Source: an uncultured Erysipelotrichaceae bacterium
GTDB lineage: Bacteria > Bacillota_I > Bacilli_A > RFN20 > CAG-826
Assembly (NCBI GenBank): GCA_902787955.1
Contig: CADAIJ010000008.1
Span: forward strand, 1 to 64,000
Length of the DNA: 64,000 nucleotides
Reading direction: 5' to 3'
Shown: positions 1 through 7,624 of the stretch, piece after piece
Position numbering within the stretch: position 1 is the stretch's first letter
How the letters are laid out: every line of letters starts with the position of its first letter
Notes under the pieces: generated by a model
Told to the model about the DNA's origin: nothing
The model's input: only the letters and a program-made list of their open reading frames with translations
The model's database searches: none
Program-made: the position numbers and the translations under genes

Positions 1-570
1 ACCGCTACCATTGCTTCTATCTTTTATAATCAAATGAAATTATCAGTTTCCTTTTCTGATTCTTTAAAAGCGATGGGACTTTTAGCTCTAATTATTGTTT
101 CTTTAATTCTTGTCGGCATAACTTCTTTAGTTGGATATTTATTAATGACTATCAAAACAGGCAAAAAGAAGCTGATACCAACATTAGTATCAGTAGTTCC
201 TTTAGTAGTTGCTCTTATCATAGGTATTACTGGTATTGTTACTACAAGAATTCAATATGAAGACTATAAAACATTTACAACAGAGAAATGGATGAAGGCT
301 GAGAATAATCACGATTATCGTGGATTACTTATTTATTCTTTTTTAGATAAATATGATCTTAGTGGCTATAGTCTTGAGGAAACAAAAGATTTACTTGGCA
401 CTCCTGATCAAGCTAATGAAATAACACTTGAAACATATCCACCTCAATATGGTGGTGTCATATACATTTACGATTTGGGATATTACAAAGACTATATGGA
501 TCCTACGACATTTGAGATTACATTCAGTCAAAATAACAATGTTGTTTCCTATGAAGTGGTTCCACATTAA
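1..570 (+). CDS. membrane protein, 5'-truncated by window edge
   Basis: Unrecognised membrane protein whose beginning lies left of the window. The frame is open from base 1, and the first ATG in the window (34) has no ribosome binding site, so I treat the gene as cut by the edge. Two hydrophobic segments are visible (about residues 10-38 and 47-71 counted from that ATG), followed by a soluble tail of about 105 residues. The tail has a helix-like YSLEETKDLLGTPDQ followed by strand-rich sequence, a pattern that loosely recalls BamE/SmpA folds; the match is weak. A lipoprotein gene starts 23 bases after the stop on the same strand, so the two may be co-transcribed. No function is assigned. Confidence 0.6.
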   Translation, partial: TATIASIFYNQMKLSVSFSDSLKAMGLLALIIVSLILVGITSLVGYLLMTIKTGKKKLIPTLVSVVPLVVALIIGITGIVTTRIQYEDYKTFTTEKWMKAENNHDYRGLLIYSFLDKYDLSGYSLEETKDLLGTPDQANEITLETYPPQYGGVIYIYDLGYYKDYMDPTTFEITFSQNNNVVSYEVVPH

Positions 571-593
571 AAAGTATTATTCATGAATAAAAT

Positions 594-1202
594 ATGAAAA
601 AGATTACTCTTCTAGTTATTATCTCTACTCTCATTTTTACAGCTTGTCATAACGATAACCATTATGTTGAAAATTCTTTTTTTGATGACAAATTACTAAA
701 AAATGAAGAAATAAGCGACTTACCTGACCCACTAGGGAATGCTCTTCTTTATTTCAAAGGATATGGTTTTATTAATCCTAGAGCTTACATTGATTCTTCT
801 ATGGTTAGCAGTGATTACGCAAATATGTATGCTTATAGCATATATAATTATCTAAAAGAAAAATCTTTTAAATATTTATACACCGTTAGCGGAACTAATA
901 TGTATAACACTCCAGCGGTTAATAAATATTCTTACAACTTGAAAGTGCCGTCTAATTTTACCGAATTTATGGTAGATGAATATTATTCTGGTGGGAGCGT
1001 TATTAATAATCCATGGGTCTTTGTATTTTCAAATGGAGATTTTGTTGAAAACGATCAAGGCGATAAATGTTTGGAGTCCGCACATTGCATCATCATTTCA
1101 AAAGAAGCCTTTTGTACATATGAGTATAACGAAAAGACCATCAATTATACTTATTTTGTTGAATTAGATACGCATTCTATTTATTGGCACTATGAGGCAT
1201 AA
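594..1202 (+). CDS. hypothetical lipoprotein
   Basis: Secreted, membrane-anchored protein of unknown role. Residues 1-17 form a short lipoprotein signal peptide (MKK, then a hydrophobic run) ending in the lipobox FTAC with Cys18 as the lipidation site. The mature part (about 184 residues) is rich in Tyr, Asn and Ser and contains several Cys, including a C-L-E-S-A-H-C segment near the C-terminus. I recognise no domain. There is no Shine-Dalgarno sequence before ATG 594; a TATTAT at 575-580 could be a -10 box giving a very short leader, or the gene may depend on the membrane-protein gene 23 bases upstream. Two hairpins follow the stop, the second with a T run. Confidence 0.6.
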   Translation: MKKITLLVIISTLIFTACHNDNHYVENSFFDDKLLKNEEISDLPDPLGNALLYFKGYGFINPRAYIDSSMVSSDYANMYAYSIYNYLKEKSFKYLYTVSGTNMYNTPAVNKYSYNLKVPSNFTEFMVDEYYSGGSVINNPWVFVFSNGDFVENDQGDKCLESAHCIIISKEAFCTYEYNEKTINYTYFVELDTHSIYWHYEA

Positions 1203-1261
1203 AAATTTATTTTTGGCTGAAGAAATTATTGAAAATTAGCAGATAAATGTTAATAAAATAA

Positions 1262-1312
1262 TGAACTGTCCGAAAGGACTGAGTTCATCATTTGAGGGCG
1301 AGGTGCCCTTTT
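1262..1312 (+). terminator. tandem hairpins, second an intrinsic terminator
   Basis: First hairpin: TGAACT/AGTTCA continuing into GTCC/GGAC with a GAAA tetraloop (1262-1287, two-base bulge). Second hairpin: AGGGC-GAGGT-GCCCT (1295-1309) followed by TTTT. The second looks like a Rho-independent terminator for the upstream lipoprotein gene; the first may be part of the same 3' structure. Confidence 0.65.
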
Positions 1313-1361
1313 AATTTTTATTCAAAAATATAAATTAATTAGCAATCATGTGCTCGAGTGC

Positions 1362-1390
1362 TTGCTTCTTCTTATTCTTCTCTATATGAT
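1362..1390 (+). promoter_or_regulatory. promoter of the large surface lipoprotein
   Basis: TTGCTT (1362-1367), 17-base spacer, TATGAT (1385-1390): a good housekeeping-type promoter. Predicted transcription start is near 1397, just before the inverted repeat at 1406-1420 and the Shine-Dalgarno AGGGAGG at 1424-1430. Confidence 0.6.
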
Positions 1391-1405
1391 TAGATTAGAA
1401 AAACA

Positions 1406-1420
1406 TTCGAATTAATCGAA
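1406..1420. promoter_or_regulatory. operator-like inverted repeat TTCGA-N5-TCGAA (copy 1)
   Basis: TTCGAATTAATCGAA lies between the predicted transcription start and the ribosome binding site of the 1437 gene, a position where a bound repressor would block expression. Near-identical sites occur at 30374-30388 and 60677-60691, also upstream of genes. Confidence 0.45.
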
Positions 1421-1436
1421 TAAAGGGAGGTTTTTC

Positions 1437-4400
1437 ATGGGAAAGAACAATAAACTTTTTGCCTTACTCCTTCTCGTCGCTAGCTTATGTCTCGCCGCGT
1501 GTGGTGGCGACAATGGCGGTGGCGGCTCCAGTGGCGGAGGCAACTCCGGTAGCGGAGATAGCTCCAGTAGCGAAGGTAGCTCTATTAGCAGTGAAAGCAG
1601 TGGATCTCAACCATTTACACCCGCTCACGCTGGTACAAAAGCTGATCCGTATTCCGTCAGTGATGCGTATGGCTTAATCGAAGAGATGAAAGATAACGAA
1701 TACGGCACAGCGACCGTATACGTAACAGGTAAAATCACATCAGACAATTCTGATATCTATTTCAACACTAAATATAGTAGCGCCACATTTATGATGAGTG
1801 ATGGCACTAAATCAATTAAAGCGTATTCCATTTCTGGCTGCTCAGTCACAGATGGAGATGATAACTTCGTTGGCAAAGATTACGAAGTTGTCGTCGGTGG
1901 CGTTTTAATTAAATACCTTGAAAATGGTAATGTTGTCCCGGAAGTTGGATATAGTAACTCAGCTAAAAACACAACTGAATTAGTATCTTCTATTCCACCA
2001 GGTGGGCCAAAAGAAACTTTTACAATTACATTTAATTCTAATGGTGGTTCTTCTGTGGCCCCGATTAAAGTTAAAGATGGCTCTATACCTAATAAGCCAG
2101 CGGATCCTACGAAAAAAGGATATGACTTTGCTGGTTGGTATAAAGATACTGATTTATTAGATCCATTTGACTGGAACGCTCCAGTAACTGGAAATATCAC
2201 TTTATATGCTAAGTGGACTGAAAATGCTTCGCATAAAGCTGACCAAGCTTTTGAAAAGTTAGATAATTTATCCAATTTAAGCGTTAACATTCAAAGTGCG
2301 ACAAGCTTAGGTTTAGCAGAAACCGCTTCAGCTCATGCTAGACCACATAAGAAATTAGCCCGTGTTCAGGAAGATGAAGAAGAATTTGAACCTTCTAACA
2401 CTTTAGTGATGACATCCACTGATTATGAAGCGGGTGATCCAGAAGCTAATGAAGATGGAACAGTCGATGTTTCATTTACGAAAATTGATACCACAGTCAA
2501 AACAAAAGAAGTTAAAGGTGATACAACCTTAATCGCTTCCGCGAAAGATGGCGATACTGGTGAAGTTATCATCAAAGAATATAGTGGTAGCACAATTACA
2601 TTTGAATCTGATACAAAACACGAATATCGCATTCTTGATAAAGATGGTAAAGTTGTTCAAGATTGGTTTAAAGGTCAAGCAAATGAGACCACAACTAATC
2701 CAATCGAAGGCACATATGTAAAATATACATATGAACCAGTTCACGCTGGTACATTAGAAGATCCATATTCCGTGACCGATGCTTTTGAATTAATTAGCGA
2801 ATTAGCGGAAAATGGTCATGATAATGAAACGGTCTACGTTAAAGGTACTGTTACCTCATATTCTGATGAAATATTTAGTACTTATAATGATATATACAAT
2901 AGTGCTACATATACTATCTCTGATGGGATTCACTCGATTAGAGCTTATTCCATTTGCGGTTATTCATCAATTCCAAGTGATGAAAATTATATTAACCACG
3001 GCTATGAAGTCGTCGTCGCAGGCGTATTCATTAAATATAATGATAACGGCACGATTGTTCCTGAAGTTGGTTATAGTAAAGAGGCCAAAAATAAAACTCA
3101 GTTAATTTCATCTACCCCTCCTCAAGGTGGTGGAAATCCATTTAATCCAATTCACGAAGGTACATTAGAAGATCCATATAGTGTTACTGATGCCGTTGGT
3201 TTAATTGACCTCATGATGGCGGGAGATTACTCTACCGAAACAGTTTATGTGAAAGGTACTATTTCTAGCCCAACAGATCAAATTACCATTAATGATACAT
3301 ATCATAGCGCCACATTTATGATGACTGATGGAAATAGATCCATTAAAGCTTATTCTATTAATGGCTGTAGCAAAGATCCTACTAATGAAGGATTCATTGA
3401 TATGGGTTATGAAGTCGTCGTCGCAGGCGTATTCATTAAATATAATAATAACGGCACGCTTGTTCCTGAAATTGGTTATAGCTCTTCTGTTGGTAACTCG
3501 ACAGCGTTAGTGTCTAAAACCGCCCCAGAAACACCATCTGAACCAGTTGATCTTTCAGAGAATACAGTTGATTCTAAAACACAAGAATACACTGTTATTG
3601 CTAGATCGATTGACTCAATCGTTTCTTATCCAAATTATGAAGGATTTAAATACACATTAACCGATGAAGATGATAATGTCATCGTTAATGAAACAACTGC
3701 GGAAGGCGCAGCGAATATCTCTACAGATGATTCCTTAATCGTCTTTGATGGTTTAATTGAAGGTAAACAATATACATTACATTATGAAGGTCTTGGTGAA
3801 GAGACCATAGTCGAACAATCCACAGTCGGTGGTGAAATCGATAAGATGTATGTTTATAACGAACAATTCACATTTGTCTCCTTTGTCCCATATGGTACTG
3901 GTAGTAGACCAAAAGAAGATGAAATGATCTATGAAAGCGATGGTATCGCTAACTACGATAGAAGAGACTACTATTCAGATGAAGATAGATTAAGCTTTAT
4001 CTTTGATAACTACAGTGGTTTCATCTATTTAATTAAAAACTTCCATATTAAATATATTCATAACAACTTGTTATTATCTGAAAATGATGATTTCGTTTAT
4101 GACTTCAAAATTGATGATGATAATAACTTAGTTATCTATGCATTATTCACATCAACAAGTATTAACGCGTTTAACTTCTTCAAAGATAAAAACGGTGTTA
4201 ACTGCATTGAAACTGATAAGCTCAACATATACGATGAAGAAACTGATACTTATTATTTCGTCGCTGAACCAAATAGAGATGATTTAACAAAGATTCAAAC
4301 ATGTGGTGAATTTAAAACTCACGATGAATTAAGAGCGTATGTTGATAAACACTTAGATAGAATCGATCTTCAAGAAATCTTAAGCTACATTGGTCAATAC

Positions 4401-5126
4401 TCAATGGGTGACTTTAGAGATGATAAGAACCAGCGTTATTATTTAACAACGACTGGTGAAACTCTCTATCTTGAATATAGAAGCGATGTCTATAAAACAA
4501 TGGTTGAATTCTATATGGTTTTACCAAATGGAGAAAAACGAGAACTCAATATTGGCGATAAATTCACTGGTGTTACCCATTATGGTTGGTGGGGCGAATT
4601 AGTGAGAGTCAGCCAAGGTGTCATTTACGGCTTAAGAAATTTCGATTGTTATAATCCATATCTCGCTTGCCAAGGTGAAATCTGGTTCTATGACTTTGTC
4701 AATGATGAGATCTATTACACCGCGATTCCTGGCTTCCAAGGTGGCACAACTACATTTATCAACTGGAACTATATCGATCAATACGATACACTTCTAATTT
4801 ATATTGGTGAAGATAGCACTTTATATAGCTGGACTCTCACTAATTTAGATGACTTCACATTAGAGCCAAGATATATGTGGATTAATAATGATTTATCTAT
4901 TTGGGTCAACTCTTTCACAATAACCGAATTATCCGATGTCGTTTTGACAAACTGTTCTTTAAGTGATGAATTTGACACATTATTAACTCATGGTGTGCAC
5001 GGTGATATCTCTTATGAAGTGGTCGTGGAAGAAGATGAAGACGGCAAAGTTGAAGTCAAGGCTTATAAGGCTGATGAATATGTTGCACCAGAAATTAAGA
5101 TTGTCTTACAACCAATCAACAGATAA
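1437..5126 (+). CDS. large repeat-containing surface lipoprotein with InlB-type B-repeat
   Basis: Cell-surface lipoprotein of 1229 residues. The signal peptide ends in lipobox LAAC (Cys21), followed by a Gly/Ser spacer to about residue 60. Three copies of a module of about 120 residues follow (about 64-187, 436-558, 573-695), each starting with H-x-G-T-x-x-D-P-Y-S-V and containing YVKGT-type and EVVVAGV strands; these look like OB-fold-type modules known in secreted proteins (inference). Between copies 1 and 2 sits a Listeria-Bacteroides B-repeat (about 197-261: FTITFNSNGG, GYDFAGWYKD, ITLYAKWT). A fibronectin-like segment (about 700-800) and a long beta-rich C-terminal part of no recognised family complete it. 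There are no membrane anchors beyond the lipid. The start has an excellent Shine-Dalgarno, AGGGAGG, 6 bases before ATG. Probable adhesin or polymer-binding protein. Confidence 0.85.
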   Translation: MGKNNKLFALLLLVASLCLAACGGDNGGGGSSGGGNSGSGDSSSSEGSSISSESSGSQPFTPAHAGTKADPYSVSDAYGLIEEMKDNEYGTATVYVTGKITSDNSDIYFNTKYSSATFMMSDGTKSIKAYSISGCSVTDGDDNFVGKDYEVVVGGVLIKYLENGNVVPEVGYSNSAKNTTELVSSIPPGGPKETFTITFNSNGGSSVAPIKVKDGSIPNKPADPTKKGYDFAGWYKDTDLLDPFDWNAPVTGNITLYAKWTENASHKADQAFEKLDNLSNLSVNIQSATSLGLAETASAHARPHKKLARVQEDEEEFEPSNTLVMTSTDYEAGDPEANEDGTVDVSFTKIDTTVKTKEVKGDTTLIASAKDGDTGEVIIKEYSGSTITFESDTKHEYRILDKDGKVVQDWFKGQANETTTNPIEGTYVKYTYEPVHAGTLEDPYSVTDAFELISELAENGHDNETVYVKGTVTSYSDEIFSTYNDIYNSATYTISDGIHSIRAYSICGYSSIPSDENYINHGYEVVVAGVFIKYNDNGTIVPEVGYSKEAKNKTQLISSTPPQGGGNPFNPIHEGTLEDPYSVTDAVGLIDLMMAGDYSTETVYVKGTISSPTDQITINDTYHSATFMMTDGNRSIKAYSINGCSKDPTNEGFIDMGYEVVVAGVFIKYNNNGTLVPEIGYSSSVGNSTALVSKTAPETPSEPVDLSENTVDSKTQEYTVIARSIDSIVSYPNYEGFKYTLTDEDDNVIVNETTAEGAANISTDDSLIVFDGLIEGKQYTLHYEGLGEETIVEQSTVGGEIDKMYVYNEQFTFVSFVPYGTGSRPKEDEMIYESDGIANYDRRDYYSDEDRLSFIFDNYSGFIYLIKNFHIKYIHNNLLLSENDDFVYDFKIDDDNNLVIYALFTSTSINAFNFFKDKNGVNCIETDKLNIYDEETDTYYFVAEPNRDDLTKIQTCGEFKTHDELRAYVDKHLDRIDLQEILSYIGQYSMGDFRDDKNQRYYLTTTGETLYLEYRSDVYKTMVEFYMVLPNGEKRELNIGDKFTGVTHYGWWGELVRVSQGVIYGLRNFDCYNPYLACQGEIWFYDFVNDEIYYTAIPGFQGGTTTFINWNYIDQYDTLLIYIGEDSTLYSWTLTNLDDFTLEPRYMWINNDLSIWVNSFTITELSDVVLTNCSLSDEFDTLLTHGVHGDISYEVVVEEDEDGKVEVKAYKADEYVAPEIKIVLQPINR
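3000..3482 (+). repeat. near-identical direct repeats inside the surface lipoprotein gene
   Basis: About 75 bases at 3000-3076 recur almost unchanged at 3406-3482 (the segment encoding YEVVVAGVFIKYN and the following G-Y motif), 406 bases apart. The flanking module sequence is much more diverged, which suggests recent gene conversion or duplication between modules 2 and 3. Confidence 0.75.
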
Positions 5127-5150
5127 TCTTAATTACTAGTAATTAAAAAT

Positions 5151-5191
5151 AAGGGGCTGTGCGAAAACCTAAAAGGTGAGTAGGGCCCCTT
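5151..5191 (+). terminator. terminator-like hairpin after surface lipoprotein gene
   Basis: AAGGGGC (5151-5157) pairs with GCCCCTT (5185-5191), enclosing a small inner hairpin ACCT-AAA-AGGT (5167-5177). The following T run is short, so termination strength is uncertain. Confidence 0.55.
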
Positions 5192-5230
5192 TGATTGTGG
5201 CTTGTTATAGATATTATCTATCATTACCTG

Positions 5231-5287
5231 ATTGATTTTGCTCCTGATAACTATATGACCGGCACTTATACCATTAGTGGTTTAAAA
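5231..5287 (+). pseudogene. fragment of a paralogue of the 7822-9240 gene
   Basis: Read from 5234 the sequence encodes DFAPDNYMTGTYTISG, which matches DFAPDNYMTGKYTING in the C-terminal domain of the 7822-9240 protein at 14 of 16 positions. Similarity is lost upstream of about 5231 and downstream of about 5287. There is no start codon or domain context, so this is a leftover of a duplicated or deleted copy. The frame stays open into the start region of the next gene. Confidence 0.7.
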
Positions 5288-5349
5288 CAAATACTGTGGC
5301 ACTTTTGTGGCAAGACTTGTGATAAAGTAGATTCGATAAAGGAGACATT

Positions 5350-5649
5350 GTGTATATGAAAGAAGAATTATTAAAAGGTTTAACAGAAGAACAAATTGCA
5401 AGAATTAAAGCCTGTAATAACAGTGAAGAACTCTTAAAGTTAGCAAAAAAAGAAGGCGTGGAATTAACCGACGAACAATTAAAAGCGATATCCGGTGGAG
5501 GCTTAATATGTTCAACCTCAAATGATTGTCCTCAATGTGGCGCTGGATACGATGATATTATGTTCTGGAGTGAACGTGATGCAAAAGGGCATGAAACCGT
5601 TCATTACGAATGCAAAAAATGTCAATGTCAATGGACCAAGAATAGATAA
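5350..5649 (+). CDS. Nif11-like leader peptide with cysteine-rich core (putative RiPP precursor)
   Basis: Small protein of 99 residues with the layout of a Nif11-like leader precursor: a helical N-terminal part with EEQIARIK, SEELLKLAKKEG and LTDEQLKAISGG, ending in the double glycine at 49-50 where a peptidase would cut. The remaining 49 residues contain six cysteines (54, 60, 63, 88, 91, 93) in a CPQCG and CKKCQC arrangement that looks like a zinc ribbon rather than a typical lanthipeptide core. AAAGGAG (5338-5344) lies 5 bases before GTG 5350 and 11 before ATG 5356, so either start is possible. No modification enzyme or C39-peptidase exporter is visible in the window. Either an orphan RiPP precursor or a secreted zinc-binding microprotein. 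Confidence 0.7.
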   Translation: MYMKEELLKGLTEEQIARIKACNNSEELLKLAKKEGVELTDEQLKAISGGGLICSTSNDCPQCGAGYDDIMFWSERDAKGHETVHYECKKCQCQWTKNR

Positions 5650-5661
5650 TTTAGTTCGTGT

Positions 5662-5681
5662 TAACATTTAGTAAAATGTTA
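5662..5681 (+). other. stem-loop after Nif11-like gene
   Basis: TAACATTT-AGTA-AAATGTTA is a perfect 8-bp stem 13 bases past the stop codon. No T run follows, so it could be an mRNA 3' stabiliser or a weak terminator. Confidence 0.4.
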
Positions 5682-5756
5682 CTACTTATCAAAAAGTGTT
5701 CCTTGTATTGTTTTCGTAGTACTTAGACACATTTTGTCATGATTAAAGCGTTTAAT

Positions 5757-5786
5757 TTGTGTTGGCAAACAATTGTCCATTATAAT
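5757..5786 (+). promoter_or_regulatory. possible distal promoter for DUF3800 unit
   Basis: TTGTGT (5757-5762), 18-base spacer, TATAAT (5781-5786). If used, the leader would begin near 5793 and include an extra hairpin TCTTTG-N9-CAAAGA (5813-5833). Confidence 0.4.
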
Positions 5787-5839
5787 TTGATAACGTTCAA
5801 AATAGGCATGTTTCTTTGAAAACAACACAAAGATTCTTG

Positions 5840-5867
5840 TTGAACAATTAAATCATAAATGTAATAA
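5840..5867 (+). promoter_or_regulatory. promoter of the short RNA before DUF3800
   Basis: TTGAAC (5840-5845), 16-base spacer, TAATAA (5862-5867). The predicted start is near 5874, giving an RNA of about 55 bases that ends at the terminator before the DUF3800 gene. Confidence 0.5.
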
Positions 5868-5873
5868 TAAAGT

Positions 5874-5930
5874 TGGGCACAGGAAACTGGGGTCCATCGG
5901 GATGTGGGAGAGTTGTTCCCACTTTTTTTT
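5874..5930 (+). ncRNA. short structured leader RNA or sRNA upstream of DUF3800 gene
   Basis: A compact RNA between a promoter and a strong terminator. Hand folding gives TGGG (5874-5877)/TCCA (5893-5896) enclosing CAG-GAAA-CTG (5880-5889), then a terminator stem GTGGGA (5904-5909)/TCCCAC (5917-5922) with eight T residues. The GGGG at 5889-5892 could instead pair with the CCC of the terminator, so an antiterminated form is possible. Its base composition is G-rich compared with the surrounding AT-rich spacer. From memory, comparative surveys have described structured RNAs upstream of DUF3800 genes; I cannot check whether this is one of them. Confidence 0.55.
5904..5930 (+). terminator. intrinsic terminator 8 bases before DUF3800 start codon
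   Basis: Perfect 6-bp stem GTGGGA/TCCCAC with a 7-base loop followed by T8 (5923-5930). The DUF3800 ATG is at 5938, so the gene can be expressed only by read-through or by a promoter hidden within this structure. Confidence 0.8.
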
Positions 5931-5937
5931 GCCAATT

Positions 5938-6633
5938 ATGAACAAACCAAAAAGACTAGACATTTACATTGATGAAAGTGGAGATTTTTCCACTTATTCA
6001 ACCGAGAACCCCTTGTATTCGGTTGCTTTTGTGCTTGTTGATGCCAATGATGACAATATTGGTCCAATCAATAAATTTAACAGCAATTTGAATAGCTTAA
6101 TGGGTGGAGATCATTTTGTTCATGTCGGGAATTTGGTAAGAGGCGAAAAGCCATATATTGGTATGTTGAGAGAAGAAAGATGGAAGTTGTTCTATGCTTT
6201 GCATTTATTTGCCTATTTTGCAAAATATAAAATCGTTGTCCCAACAACTATTAAAAATGAAACAGTTGAAGAAATAGTATCATCTATTGCAAAAACCTTA
6301 TTAAATGCAATCGATGAGTCTTCTTATTATTTTAATAAATATGATAAAATCATTCTTCATTATGATTACGGACAAGGAGCACTTACAGGTATTATTACAA
6401 CTGCATTTTTATCTAGATTTCCAAATTGTCACATTATTAAAACTCCACAATCGCAAAATCCGTTTATGCAGCTAGCGGATTTATATGCATATTTTGAACT
6501 ACTTAAATACAAAATATCTAAGAGTTATTTAACTAAAAGCGAATCTAGATTCTTTGGTGGAATCAGGAATTTAAAAGACAATTTCATCAACAAATTGGAA
6601 GATAAATATCTTATTAAGAACAAAAAGTATTGA
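5938..6633 (+). CDS. DUF3800 domain protein
   Basis: Protein of 231 residues with the two hallmarks of DUF3800: an N-terminal acidic motif IYIDESGDF (Asp12, Glu13, Asp16) and a C-terminal QNPFMQLADLYAYF motif. The family is widespread in mobile and defence regions and is thought to have an RNase H-like nuclease fold; its function is not established. I chose ATG 5938 because an upstream in-frame ATG at 5902 lies inside the terminator hairpin, and the 12 residues it would add are not family-like. No Shine-Dalgarno is visible, which fits tight or unusual expression. The gene sits directly behind a promoter-RNA-terminator unit. A GNAT gene follows after 6 bases. Confidence 0.85.
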   Translation: MNKPKRLDIYIDESGDFSTYSTENPLYSVAFVLVDANDDNIGPINKFNSNLNSLMGGDHFVHVGNLVRGEKPYIGMLREERWKLFYALHLFAYFAKYKIVVPTTIKNETVEEIVSSIAKTLLNAIDESSYYFNKYDKIILHYDYGQGALTGIITTAFLSRFPNCHIIKTPQSQNPFMQLADLYAYFELLKYKISKSYLTKSESRFFGGIRNLKDNFINKLEDKYLIKNKKY

Positions 6634-6639
6634 TGAAAA

Positions 6640-7113
6640 ATGAGAAATGAAAAAATGAAGAATAAAGGCCATTATATTTTTAGAAAAGCAAGCGAAAATG
6701 AAGTTGAGATATTAACCGAACTTTCAATTGCAGCTTTTCATACTGATTATTTAGTGGGGGGAAATAAACTAGATGGCCCACCAGGCTATGATGATATAAA
6801 GTGGCATTTTGATATGCAAAAAGATGGCCACCTATATACCTTTCAAATTGATAATAGAATTATAGGTGGAGCAGTTATCTTTATAGATAATAATAGCATT
6901 TATATCGGAAGAATATTTGTAGATCCTTTATATCACCATCAAGGATATGGCATTGCGATAATGAATGCGATTGAATCTTTAGATAATACAATCAACAGTT
7001 TTTATTTAGATACGCCTATAGTAAATAAAAGAACTAATGCATTTTATAAAAAACTTGGCTATGTAGAAACTAGTAGAGATAACGAGTGCATAAACTACAA
7101 AAAAATAAAATAA
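6640..7113 (+). CDS. GNAT family N-acetyltransferase
   Basis: Acetyl-CoA-dependent acyltransferase of 157 residues; the substrate is unknown. Motif A is clear in IGRIFVDPLYHHQGYGIAI (about residues 89-107), with the Q-x-x-G-x-G/A-like turn that binds the CoA pyrophosphate. A late FYKKLGYVET strand-helix is the usual C-terminal GNAT element. It starts 6 bases after the DUF3800 stop, so it is probably in the same transcript. ATG 6640 and ATG 6655 are both possible starts and neither has a clear Shine-Dalgarno. It is followed by a convergent terminator. Its link to the DUF3800 gene could be chance or a two-gene unit. Confidence 0.8.
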   Translation: MRNEKMKNKGHYIFRKASENEVEILTELSIAAFHTDYLVGGNKLDGPPGYDDIKWHFDMQKDGHLYTFQIDNRIIGGAVIFIDNNSIYIGRIFVDPLYHHQGYGIAIMNAIESLDNTINSFYLDTPIVNKRTNAFYKKLGYVETSRDNECINYKKIK

Positions 7114-7174
7114 GCCTTCTTTAATGGACAACATTTGTATTAAATAAGGTAAACCATTCCATCGTGATAAAATA

Positions 7175-7202
7175 ACGGTATACAGAGTATGCCGTTTTTT
7201 AT
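7175..7202. terminator. bidirectional terminator between convergent genes
   Basis: ACGGTATAC (7175-7183), AGA loop, GTATGCCGT (7187-7195), one G-T pair, then a T run on the plus strand; on the minus strand it is followed by a T-rich stretch. It serves the GNAT gene and the minus-strand gene ending at 7199. Confidence 0.75.
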
Positions 7203-7624
7203 TTAGATCCTGTATAGAAATCGACTTTACTGACACTATTGGAGACTACAAGAATGGTGTTTTGATTCAATTTAGTAATTAATTCATCTGCGGCTTTATA
7301 TACTTCAGTTTTATCCGCATGCTCAACGATACAAACAAAGGTGTATTCAAGTGTAATTACACTACTTTCATCTCTCCACACCCCTTTTGCGTCATACATT
7401 GTAAATCCGTTAGAAAAATGATCCATCATTGTGTTATGAACAATAGAACGAGCTTCTTCTAACGGCATTTCTAATTGATATGTATCTTTATCGTTTGTAC
7501 CAACATAGAGAGTATATTCAATTTCCGGAGTAGGAGTTATATAAGAACGGATTAACGACCAGGAAGATAATCCTATGGCAATAGTAGCGATAGAACAAAG
7601 AATAACGAATTGTAGTTTTTTCAT
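7199..7624 (-). CDS. membrane-anchored DUF3574-like protein
   Basis: Protein of 141 residues with one N-terminal membrane or signal segment (about residues 5-27) and an extracytoplasmic domain. TLYVGTNDKDTYQLEM, FSNGFTMYDAKGVW and a following E-x-T-F-V pattern resemble the small DUF3574 family (glycine-aspartate-rich beta-alpha fold, function unknown). The Shine-Dalgarno AAGGAG lies 13 bases from this ATG but only 5 from an out-of-frame ATG that is immediately followed by TAA, so a start-stop codon pair precedes the real start. The gene is single, convergent with the GNAT gene and divergent from the 7822 gene. Confidence 0.6.
   Translation of the reverse strand: MKKLQFVILCSIATIAIGLSSWSLIRSYITPTPEIEYTLYVGTNDKDTYQLEMPLEEARSIVHNTMMDHFSNGFTMYDAKGVWRDESSVITLEYTFVCIVEHADKTEVYKAADELITKLNQNTILVVSNSVSKVDFYTGSK

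Noticed and set aside
2812-3510. Short alternative-frame ORFs with similar sequences inside the surface lipoprotein gene
   Set aside because: Their similarity to each other follows from the in-frame module duplication; no ribosome sites.
5874-6633. Classical type III toxin-antitoxin system (ToxIN)
   Set aside because: The layout is similar, but the RNA shows no tandem repeats and the protein is DUF3800, not ToxN/CptN/TenpN. Kept only as an analogy in the finding.
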